Shown here: positions 1 to 5,685 of the stretch, one piece after another
Layout: each line of letters opens with the position of its first letter
How positions within the stretch are numbered: the stretch's first letter is position 1
NCBI GenBank assembly: GCA_014846205.1
Contig: RKAY01000107.1
Span: 1-8,159 of the forward strand
From: Collinsella aerofaciens
GTDB taxonomy: Bacteria > Actinomycetota > Coriobacteriia > Coriobacteriales > Coriobacteriaceae
Length of the DNA: 8,159 nt
Direction of reading: 5' to 3'
Notes under the pieces: model-generated
The model's database searches: none
Told to the model about the DNA's origin: nothing
Seen by the model: the letters and a program-made list of their open reading frames with translations, nothing else
Made by a program: the position numbers and the translations under genes

Positions 1-2
1 AT

Positions 3-416
3 GCGGGAGAGCGCGGCGTGCGACTGGTGCTCGAGGACCTACAGCCGGTTGAGTCGATGATCGTGAACTCGGCGGCCGACACGAAGCGCATGATCGAGGC
101 AGTTGATCATCCGGCACTTAAGGCGTGTCTGGATTTGGGCGCTATGGCGGTGGCAGGGGATACCATCGACGATTATTTCGATCTGCTTGGCGATGATGTC
201 GCCCACGTGCATTTTGTCGATGTTGCGGCAGATGGCACGACGCATCTTGCCTGGGGTGACGGCGACCGCGATATGCGCGCCGACCTGGATAGGCTGGTGG
301 CGCGCGGCTATCGCGGAGTTGTTTCGGCCGAGACCTATGACGGGCGCTATTTCGCCGACCCCGCAGCTGCCGATGCGCAAGTAATGGCAGAGTATCGTCG
401 TGCGATTGGCGCCTAG
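3..416 (+). CDS. Sugar-phosphate isomerase/epimerase (xylose isomerase-like TIM barrel), C-terminal part
   Basis: The gene is open at the left edge; the frame beginning at base 3 gives 137 residues before a TAG stop, so the N-terminal half is missing. The visible part looks like the C-terminal half of an AP-endonuclease-2/xylose isomerase-like TIM barrel. Four candidate metal ligands are present in the order of the D-tagatose 3-epimerase family: Glu in LVLEDL (codon at 33), Asp in CLDLGAM (132), His in HVHFVD (210) and Glu in SAETYD (330). The Glu-Asp and Asp-His spacings (33 and 26 residues) match those I recall for that family. The stretch from the ESMIVNS motif through DYFDLLGDDVAHVHFVD is reminiscent of fructoselysine 3-epimerase (FrlC)-like proteins, but the substrate cannot be fixed from this fragment. 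It has no link to histidine synthesis and probably ends a separate transcription unit. Confidence 0.8.
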   Translation, partial: AGERGVRLVLEDLQPVESMIVNSAADTKRMIEAVDHPALKACLDLGAMAVAGDTIDDYFDLLGDDVAHVHFVDVAADGTTHLAWGDGDRDMRADLDRLVARGYRGVVSAETYDGRYFADPAAADAQVMAEYRRAIGA

Positions 417-483
417 GCGGGTTTGGGTTGCGGCGATCTGCCCTATGTTTCCAAATGAATACGGCGTGAGCGGCTGCGATGGA

Positions 484-515
484 TTTTCCCCGCAAACACT
501 CTAGTATGCTAAAGT
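484..515 (+). promoter_or_regulatory. Candidate promoter for the his operon (weak)
   Basis: The 169-bp gap before the first his gene contains an extended -10-like element, TGCTAAAGT at 507-515 (TG, one base, then TAAAGT, four of six matches to TATAAT). An alternative -10 is TATGCT at 505-510. The -35 region is poor: only TTTTCCCC (484-491) lies at a plausible distance. The element is in the right place to drive the operon, and this AT-richer stretch stands out from GC-rich surroundings. A start would fall near 521-523, almost at the left arm of the hairpin at 519-550. This is inference from position and weak motif matches. Confidence 0.3.
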
Positions 516-518
516 ACC

Positions 519-550
519 CAGAAGACCGGCGGAGCTATGCCGGTCTTCTG
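519..550 (+). terminator. Perfect 12-bp hairpin in the leader: terminator of the upstream gene or 5' element of the his mRNA
   Basis: CAGAAGACCGGC (519-530) is exactly complementary to GCCGGTCTTCTG (539-550), with an 8-nt loop (531-538). The right arm and what follows are pyrimidine-rich (TCTTCTGTTCTAT) but there is no long T run, so as an intrinsic terminator it would be of moderate quality. It lies about 100 bp after the stop of the upstream gene and about 35 bp before the start of hisZG. It could end the upstream transcript. If the promoter candidate at 484-515 is real, it would instead sit at the very 5' end of the his mRNA as a stability or attenuation element. The sequence does not decide between these. 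Confidence 0.5.
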
Positions 551-585
551 TTCTATATGAAACACAGCATGAGGAGGCTCACCAG

Positions 586-2301
586 ATGACGGCCACACCG
601 TGGGGATTCCGGGACATATTGCCCGAGGAGGCTCAGGCGCGCGAGGAGATCGCATGTACGGTGAAGGGCTGCTTTAGGGAGCATCATTACCTGCCGGTCG
701 AGACGCCGCTGCTCGAGGACAAGGGTTCGCTCGAGGAGGGCGGCCGCATTGCGGACACGCCGTTTAAGCTCTTCGATGACGACGGCCGCCTGCTGGTGGT
801 CCGTCCCGACAACACGCTGCCGATCGTTCGCCTGGTTTCGACTCGCATGCGCGCGGCCGATCTGCCGCTGCGCCTGCGCTATGAGGCGCCGGTGGTCCGC
901 GAGTGTCAGCGCAATGCCGGTGGCTCGCGTCAGTTTACGCAGCTGGGCTTTGAGCTTATCGGTGCGGGCGATACCACGGGCGATGTCGAGATCGTCTCGC
1001 TGGTGGCCGAGGCCGTGCGCAAGCTGGCACTGCCCGATGCGCGCATTATCGCAGGTAGCGTGCGTCCGTTTAAGGAGCTGCTCGCGGCCTGTGGGGATCG
1101 CGAACTGGCTGCCGAGACATTGCGCTGCGTGCACGCCAACGACTTTGTGGGCCTCGATGCCCGTGTGGCGGCAAGCGCCGAGCCCGAGGCCGTCAAGGCT
1201 GCCATTAGCGAGCTGCCGCGCTTGCACGGCGGCGCCGAGGTACTCGACCGCGTCGACGCGCTGCTGACGGCGGCGGGCATTGTCGCGCCGCTCACGCGCG
1301 AGCTGCGCGCCCTGGTCGAGGGCCTGGCTCCCGAGGACGCCCAGGTGCTGTCCTTCGACTTCTCCATCATGAACTCGTTTGATTACTACACGGGTTTGGT
1401 CTTTAAGGCCTATGCCGGCGGCCTGCCCGATCCGGTCGGTTCGGGCGGACGCTACGACTCCATCTTTACCGGCGCATTTGGCGACGGCATCGAGGTGCCG
1501 GCGGCGGGCTTCGCCTTTTCGCTCGAGCGTCTGGAGGCCGCGCGCACCTCGGCCGAGGACGCTGCTTCCGATGGTGACCATGCCGTGGGCCGCGGCACCG
1601 AGGGTCCGCTGCGCATTGCCGTGCCCAAGGGCTCGCTCAAGGCCGACACGCTCGACGTGCTCGAGGCCGCGGGCTTGGATGTCTCGGAGCTGCGCGATCC
1701 CGGTCGTCACCTCATCGTGCGCGGCCGCGACACACACGCTGGTGAGGGCACGGTCGGCGATATCGAGTTTGTCATTGTGCGCCCCAGCGATGCGCCCGCC
1801 TTTGTGGGCTGCGGTGGTGCCGATTGCGGCATCTGCGGCTGGGATTCGCTTATCGAGGCCGACCTTAACCTGCTGCAGCTGGTCGATCTGGGCTACGGCC
1901 TGTGCACGTTTATCGAGGCGGAGCCCGCGTGGCGCGCTGGCCAGGCCGAGCGCAACTATGCCCGCCGCGGTTCTCTTCGCGTGGCCACCAAGTACCCGCG
2001 CATCGCGAGCGCTTGGTATGCCGAGCGTGGCGTGAATGCCGACATCGTTTCGCTGCACGGCAATATTGAGCTGGGCCCCATCGTCGGTATGACCGACCGT
2101 ATCGTGGATATTACCGCCACGGGCGCCACGCTGCGCGATAACGACCTGGTCATCACCGGCCGCATCATGGACTGCACGGCCCGCTTCTTTGTCAATCCGG
2201 GTGCCGCACGTCTGGATCCGCGCGTACGCAATCTGGCAGATCGCTTGGCGGCAGCCGTGAAGGACAAGCATTTTGAGCCCGTTGCGGGCTCGGCACAATA
2301 G
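586..2301 (+). CDS. hisZG: HisZ-HisG fusion: ATP phosphoribosyltransferase, regulatory plus catalytic domains in one chain
   Basis: At 571 aa this protein joins two normally separate subunits of the first enzyme of histidine synthesis (ATP + PRPP to PR-ATP). Residues 1 to about 317 are HisZ-like, a histidyl-tRNA synthetase paralogue: a motif-2-like segment with RQFTQLGFELIG (115-126), SFDYYTGLVF in the histidine-site region, SGGRYD (286-291) and a motif-3-like GFAFSLERL (308-316). There is no anticodon-binding domain. An acidic, Gly/Ala/Asp-rich linker (about 318-341) leads into a short-form HisG beginning LRIAVPKGSL (from 342). That part has GGADCGICGWDSL, RVATKYPRIA and the PRPP-binding segment D508 to L516 (DITATGATL), and lacks the C-terminal regulatory domain of long HisG. 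Short HisG needs HisZ for activity and histidine feedback, so the fusion is functionally coherent. The ATG is supported by GAGGAGG (571-577), 8 nt upstream. I see no good internal ribosome site for a separate HisG. Confidence 0.95.
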   Translation: MTATPWGFRDILPEEAQAREEIACTVKGCFREHHYLPVETPLLEDKGSLEEGGRIADTPFKLFDDDGRLLVVRPDNTLPIVRLVSTRMRAADLPLRLRYEAPVVRECQRNAGGSRQFTQLGFELIGAGDTTGDVEIVSLVAEAVRKLALPDARIIAGSVRPFKELLAACGDRELAAETLRCVHANDFVGLDARVAASAEPEAVKAAISELPRLHGGAEVLDRVDALLTAAGIVAPLTRELRALVEGLAPEDAQVLSFDFSIMNSFDYYTGLVFKAYAGGLPDPVGSGGRYDSIFTGAFGDGIEVPAAGFAFSLERLEAARTSAEDAASDGDHAVGRGTEGPLRIAVPKGSLKADTLDVLEAAGLDVSELRDPGRHLIVRGRDTHAGEGTVGDIEFVIVRPSDAPAFVGCGGADCGICGWDSLIEADLNLLQLVDLGYGLCTFIEAEPAWRAGQAERNYARRGSLRVATKYPRIASAWYAERGVNADIVSLHGNIELGPIVGMTDRIVDITATGATLRDNDLVITGRIMDCTARFFVNPGAARLDPRVRNLADRLAAAVKDKHFEPVAGSAQ

Positions 2302-2406
2302 CGCGAGCACGTACGGGCGCCCCAACGTCCGGGCTGCGGGCTGATTGGCACCGCCGCCCGGTCTCTCGTTTTTCGAACAAAACCTCGACCGATAGGGGAT
2401 ACCGAT
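2302..2406 (+). other. 105-bp gap between hisZG and hisD, with hisD ribosome binding site
   Basis: This is one of only two real gaps in the operon. AGGGGA (2394-2399) lies 7 nt before the hisD ATG and supports that start. The gap holds small GC-rich self-complementary pieces, such as CGGGC at about 2330 pairing with GCCCG at about 2356, followed by a short T run (CGTTTTTCG). The stem is short and the spacing long, so I do not call it a terminator. No open frame or clear promoter is visible. Confidence 0.4.
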
Positions 2407-3843
2407 ATGAAGACCATCAAGCTTGCTCCCGGTGAGCGCCTCGTTACCAACCAGCTCAACCGTAAGGGCGTGCTGCCGCAAAACATCGTCGACGCCGCCC
2501 GCGATATCGTGGCCAACGTGCGTGCCAATGGCGATGCCGCGGTCCGCGATTACTGCCAGCGTTTTGACGGCGTTGAGCTGCAGAGCTTCCGTCTGCCGCA
2601 AGAGCAGATTGATGCCGCGCTCGAAGGCCTTGATTCCGCCTTTGTCGCGGCGCTCGAAAAGGCTGCACGCCAGATTCGTGAGTTCCACCAGCGCGAGGTC
2701 GAGCAGAGCTGGTTTACCACGCGTGCGGACGGCACGATGCTCGGCGTTAAGGTGACCCCGCTCGCGGCGGCCGGCATCTACGTGCCGGGCGGTCGCGCGC
2801 AGTATCCCTCCACGGTGCTCATGAATGCCATCCCCGCCAAGGTCGCCGGCGTCAAGCGCGTGGTCATGGTGACCCCGCCGCAAAAAGACGGCCTGATCAG
2901 CCCCTACACGCTTGCCGCGGCAAAGCTCGGCGGCGTGGACGAAATTTATATGGTGGGCGGCGCCCAGGCCGTGGCCGCGCTGGCGTACGGTACCGAGACC
3001 ATTCCGCGCGTCGATAAAATCACCGGCCCGGGCAACGCCTTTGTCGCCGCGGCCAAGCAGATTGTCTCGGGCGATGTGGGAATCGACATGGTCGCTGGCC
3101 CGTCCGAGGTCTGCGTGCTGGCCGATGCCACGGCCAAGCCCATGGTGGTCGCGGCCGACCTGATGGCCCAGGCCGAGCACGATCCGCTGGCAGCCTGCTA
3201 TCTGGTGACCTGCGACGAGCAGTTTGCGCGCGAGGTCGAGGCCGGCATCGATATTCTGGTGGCGCAGTCCCCGCGTGCCGAGATCACGCGCGCCTCGCTC
3301 GATAACGAGGGCACCATCGTAGTGGCCGCCGATATGGCTGCTGCCGTCGAGGCGGTGAACACCGTGGCGCCCGAGCACCTGGAGCTGCACTGCAAGGATG
3401 CGATGGGCCTGCTTGGCGGTATTCGCAACGCCGGCGCCATCTTTGTGGGCGCTTGGAGCTCCGAGCCGCTCGGCGATTACGTTGCCGGTCCCAACCACAC
3501 GCTGCCGACCGGCGGTACGGCCATGTTCTCCAACCCGCTTTCGGTCGAAGAGTTCGTCAAGCGCTCGAGCGTCATTTGCTATACGCCCGAGGGCCTGCTC
3601 TCGGACGCTCCCGCGACGCAGCGCCTGGCCGAGGCCGAGGGCCTGTGGGCGCACGCGCTATCCGCCGCTCTGCGTCGTCGCGTGCTGGAGCAAGGCGAGG
3701 ATTCCGTGAGTGCCGAGTCGCTCGCCGCGGCCGACCTGACCAAGGTCGCCTGGCCGGGAGATGCGACCGCGACGGTCGCCGAGGGCGTGGACCTGGCCGC
3801 TGCAGGCGCAGATGGCGCTGGCGCGACCGGCGGGGAGGCCTAA
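2407..3843 (+). CDS. hisD: Histidinol dehydrogenase with extended C-terminus
   Basis: HisD is the zinc- and NAD-dependent enzyme that carries out the last two steps, oxidising L-histidinol to histidinal and then to histidine. The 478-aa sequence is collinear with the family. The GIYVPGG motif, [15 protein letters not shown] and [10 protein letters not shown] are all present. Predicted zinc ligands are Gln255 and His258 (MAQAEHD), Asp357 ([15 protein letters not shown]) and His416 (LWAHA), and the catalytic pair is Glu323-His324 (APEHLEL). These sit three residues before the E. coli numbering I recall (259, 262, 360, 419, 326/327), so the core is complete and ungapped. After about residue 428 there is an extra tail of some 50 residues, rich in Ala, Gly, Asp and Glu, which most family members (about 430-440 aa) lack. 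The stop is 1 bp before hisC, and the hisC ribosome site lies inside the coding sequence of this tail. Confidence 0.97.
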   Translation: MKTIKLAPGERLVTNQLNRKGVLPQNIVDAARDIVANVRANGDAAVRDYCQRFDGVELQSFRLPQEQIDAALEGLDSAFVAALEKAARQIREFHQREVEQSWFTTRADGTMLGVKVTPLAAAGIYVPGGRAQYPSTVLMNAIPAKVAGVKRVVMVTPPQKDGLISPYTLAAAKLGGVDEIYMVGGAQAVAALAYGTETIPRVDKITGPGNAFVAAAKQIVSGDVGIDMVAGPSEVCVLADATAKPMVVAADLMAQAEHDPLAACYLVTCDEQFAREVEAGIDILVAQSPRAEITRASLDNEGTIVVAADMAAAVEAVNTVAPEHLELHCKDAMGLLGGIRNAGAIFVGAWSSEPLGDYVAGPNHTLPTGGTAMFSNPLSVEEFVKRSSVICYTPEGLLSDAPATQRLAEAEGLWAHALSAALRRRVLEQGEDSVSAESLAAADLTKVAWPGDATATVAEGVDLAAAGADGAGATGGEA

Positions 3844-3844
3844 T

Positions 3845-4960
3845 ATGGCCGAACTCACGCCCCGCATGAAGGAGCTCGTCCAGCCCTACCTGGCCGGTAT
3901 TGAGCCCTACGATCCCAACTTTACGCCCACGCGCATCAACCTTTCGGCCAACGAGAACACCTATCCCGTGCCGGCCGGCGTGCGCGAGGCGGTCGACGCC
4001 GCCCTGGCTGTCACGCCGCTCAACCGCTACCCCGATCCCATGTCGAACGACTTGCGCGACGAGCTGGCTACCTGGCATGGTGTGACGCGCGAGAATATTT
4101 GCGTGGGCAACGGCGGCGACGAGCTACTCTATAACTACCTGCTGGCGTTTGGCGGCGCGAGGCGGACCCTGCTCAACTGCCCGCCGTGCTTTAGCGAGTA
4201 TGCCTTCTTTGCGTCTCTGTGCCAGACCGAGGTGCGCGACGTGTGGCGCGACCCGGCGACCTTTAGGCTCGACCAAGCTGCTGTGCTCGCGGCGGCGCCG
4301 GAGTGCAGCCTCGCCATTGTGACCTCGCCCAACAATCCCACGGGTGACGTGGCGCCGCTCGACTTTGTCGCGGCCCTGTGCGATGCGTGCCCCGGCATGG
4401 TCATGGTCGACGAGGCCTACGTTGAGTTTGCCGACGATTCGTTTGGCGCGGCCACCACGGCGCAAGGGCTTATCGCCGAGCATCCAAACCTGGTGATTCT
4501 GCATACGCTGTCCAAGGCGTTTGGCGCCGCCGGCACGCGTCTGGGCTACGTGATCGCGGCGCCCGAGGTCATCGATGTGTTCGCCGCGATTCGCCAGATC
4601 TACTCGGTTAACGTGCTGAGCCAAGCCGCCGCGCTTGCCTGCGTGCGTGCCCGCGATGCGTACGCGCCCGTGGTGGCACAGGTTGCATCCGAGCGCGAAC
4701 GCGAGCTGCGCGCCCTGCGCGCGATGGCTGCCGAGGGCCTGCCCGTGGAGGCATGGCCGAGTGCGGCGAATTTTGTGCTCGTGCGTACGCCGCATGCCAC
4801 GCGCGTGCGCGAGCGTCTGCGCGACGAGTATTCGATTTTGGTGCGCGACTTTAGCTACGCGCCGGGGCTCGCGGACTGTCTGCGCATTACCGTGGGCACG
4901 CCGCAGGAAAACGATGAGGTGCTGGCTGCGTTTGCCGCGCTGGTGAAGGAGGAGATGTAG
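3845..4960 (+). CDS. hisC: Histidinol-phosphate aminotransferase
   Basis: HisC is a class I/II (fold type I) PLP aminotransferase that converts imidazole-acetol phosphate plus glutamate to histidinol phosphate and 2-oxoglutarate. The 371-aa protein has INLSANEN near the N-terminus, NRYPDP, VGNGGDELL at the PLP phosphate site, SPNNPTG (161-167), VDEAYVEF with Asp189 and Tyr192 for the PLP ring, and LSKAFGAAGTRLGY with the Schiff-base lysine Lys224 and Arg232. LRITVGTPQEND near the end carries the substrate-carboxylate arginine. An in-frame ATG at 3761 would lie deep in hisD. The ATG at 3845 is preferred because GGGGAGG (3832-3838) is 6 nt upstream and the protein then begins at the usual family position. 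The gene starts 1 bp after the hisD stop and ends directly against the hisB ATG, so it is probably translationally coupled on both sides. Confidence 0.97.
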   Translation: MAELTPRMKELVQPYLAGIEPYDPNFTPTRINLSANENTYPVPAGVREAVDAALAVTPLNRYPDPMSNDLRDELATWHGVTRENICVGNGGDELLYNYLLAFGGARRTLLNCPPCFSEYAFFASLCQTEVRDVWRDPATFRLDQAAVLAAAPECSLAIVTSPNNPTGDVAPLDFVAALCDACPGMVMVDEAYVEFADDSFGAATTAQGLIAEHPNLVILHTLSKAFGAAGTRLGYVIAAPEVIDVFAAIRQIYSVNVLSQAAALACVRARDAYAPVVAQVASERERELRALRAMAAEGLPVEAWPSAANFVLVRTPHATRVRERLRDEYSILVRDFSYAPGLADCLRITVGTPQENDEVLAAFAALVKEEM

Positions 4961-5548
4961 ATGGGCCGCTATGCCGAGGTGACCCGCAAGACGGGCGAGA
5001 CCGACATCGTCGTAAAGCTTGACCTGGACGGAAGCGGCGTGTGCGATATCTCGACCGGCGTGCCGTTTTTCGACCACATGCTCAACGCCTTTGGTCGCCA
5101 TGGCCTGTTCGATTTGACGGTACATGCGGTGGGCGACGTTGATGTCGACGCGCATCACACCGTCGAGGACACGGGCATCGTGCTGGGCGAGGCGTTTTGC
5201 CAAGCGCTGGGTGACAAGGCGGGCATTACGCGCTTTGCCGACGCGGCGATTGCCATGGACGAGACGCTCGTGATGGCCGCTGTGGATATCTCGGGCCGCG
5301 GGCAGGCCTATTGTGAGCTGCCCGTGCCGACCGAGCGCGTGGGCAGCTTTGATACCGAGCTGGCCGTCGAGTTCTTCTATGGCTTTGCGCGCGATGCCAA
5401 GCTCACGCTGCACGTGCGCGAGCTGGCGGGCGGCAACTCGCATCACATTATCGAGGCCGCCTTTAAGGCCGTGGGCCGCACGATGCGCCATGCCTGCGAG
5501 CTCGATCCCCGCGTGCAGGGCATCCCCAGCACCAAGGGCTCACTGTAA
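4961..5548 (+). CDS. hisB: Imidazoleglycerol-phosphate dehydratase (monofunctional)
   Basis: HisB dehydrates imidazoleglycerol phosphate to imidazole-acetol phosphate, using two manganese ions per active site in a 24-subunit assembly (family knowledge). The 195-aa length is standard for the single-function form; the HAD phosphatase domain of the enterobacterial bifunctional HisB is absent. Both internal-repeat metal motifs are present: DHMLNAFGRHGLFDL from Asp38, with DAHHTVEDTG holding His65, His66 and Glu69, and the second-half GNSHHIIEAAFKAVGR with His161, His162 and Glu165. The start is fixed by AAGGAGGA (4946-4953) within the end of hisC, 7 nt upstream, and the ATG directly follows the hisC stop. 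Histidinol phosphatase must be encoded elsewhere. The stop codon is one base from a repeat element that separates hisB from hisH. Confidence 0.97.
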   Translation: MGRYAEVTRKTGETDIVVKLDLDGSGVCDISTGVPFFDHMLNAFGRHGLFDLTVHAVGDVDVDAHHTVEDTGIVLGEAFCQALGDKAGITRFADAAIAMDETLVMAAVDISGRGQAYCELPVPTERVGSFDTELAVEFFYGFARDAKLTLHVRELAGGNSHHIIEAAFKAVGRTMRHACELDPRVQGIPSTKGSL

Positions 5549-5549
5549 T

Positions 5550-5580
5550 CTGCCAAAAAGGGACAGGTTTATTTTGGCAG
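5550..5580 (+). repeat. Left hairpin unit of the palindromic element
   Basis: CTGCCAAAA (5550-5558) pairs perfectly with TTTTGGCAG (5572-5580), a 9-bp stem around a 13-nt loop that contains GGGACAGG. It starts one base after the hisB stop codon. In RNA it could act as a 3' protective stem or compete with pairing to the right arm. Confidence 0.75.
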
Positions 5581-5658
5581 GTTTTATCTGCGGGAATGCT
5601 GTCTCATGTGGTGGGTGAACGTTTGACCGACCAAAATTAACCTGTCCCTTTTTGGCAG
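5550..5658. repeat. Palindromic repeat element (REP/BIME- or MITE-like) between hisB and hisH
   Basis: Two 28-nt arms, 5550-5577 and 5631-5658, are inverted copies of each other with 27 of 28 positions matching (the exception is 5570 against 5638). A 53-nt centre separates them. Each arm with its flank can also fold alone, since CCAAAA and TTTTGG bracket a core containing GGGACAGG or its complement. The element fills most of the 137-bp hisB-hisH gap and is markedly more A/T-rich than the flanking genes. Nested hairpins in opposite orientation resemble bacterial interspersed mosaic elements mobilised by IS200-like/RAYT transposases, or a small MITE. The family assignment is inference because only one copy can be seen here. 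No transposase is present in the window and no target-site duplication is obvious. Confidence 0.75.
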
Positions 5659-5660
5659 GT
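5627..5660 (-). repeat. Right hairpin unit of the palindromic element, inverted
   Basis: CCAAAA (5631-5636) pairs with TTTTGG (5650-5655) around a 13-nt loop with CCTGTCCC, the reverse complement of the left-loop core. Outside this 6-bp stem the left flank (CCGA, 5627-5630) no longer fits CAGG (5656-5659) fully, so the outer stem has decayed by two positions relative to the left unit. TTTTGGCAGGTTTT occurs both at 5572-5585 and at 5650-5663, a 14-nt direct repeat at the 3' ends of both units. Confidence 0.65.
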
Positions 5661-5673
5661 TTTGAATGGGAAA

Positions 5674-5680
5674 AGGGAGG
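5674..5680 (+). promoter_or_regulatory. Ribosome binding site that sets the hisH GTG start
   Basis: AGGGAGG lies 5 nt before GTG at 5686. In-frame TTG at 5662 has no comparable purine block upstream, because it would fall in the T-rich end of the repeat element. This site therefore favours GTG 5686 as the start. Confidence 0.75.
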
Positions 5681-5685
5681 GTCGC

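Noticed and set aside
417..585. T-box riboswitch or classic His attenuator in the operon leader
   Set aside because: The gap is too short for a T-box with stem I and an antiterminator, I see no T-box core sequence, and no open frame with a run of His codons is present.
586..1540. Histidyl-tRNA synthetase as the identity of the first domain
   Set aside because: The anticodon-binding domain is absent, HisRS-specific histidine-site residues are altered (SFDYYTG where HisRS has an Arg-containing motif), and it is fused to HisG within a his operon, all of which point to HisZ.
1560..1625. Separate internal translation start for HisG within the fusion
   Set aside because: In-frame GTG codons exist near the domain boundary but no convincing Shine-Dalgarno precedes them, and the frame is continuous.
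553..3654. A 1033-codon open frame on the - strand across hisZG and hisD
   Set aside because: It is antisense to two clearly conserved genes. Its product is a low-information Arg/His/Gln/Gly/Ala-rich sequence, as expected when GC-rich codon bias suppresses stops in the complementary frame. It has no family motifs.
4124..5491. A 455-codon - strand frame opposite hisC and hisB
   Set aside because: Same codon-bias shadow: composition mirrors the sense genes and no recognisable domain is seen.
5550..5663. CRISPR array
   Set aside because: There are only two units, in inverted orientation, with no series of equal spacers and no cas genes.
5662..5685. TTG at 5662 as the hisH start
   Set aside because: It lacks a ribosome site and lies at the edge of the repeat element. 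The GTG at 5686 has AGGGAGG 5 nt upstream and gives the family-typical N-terminus.
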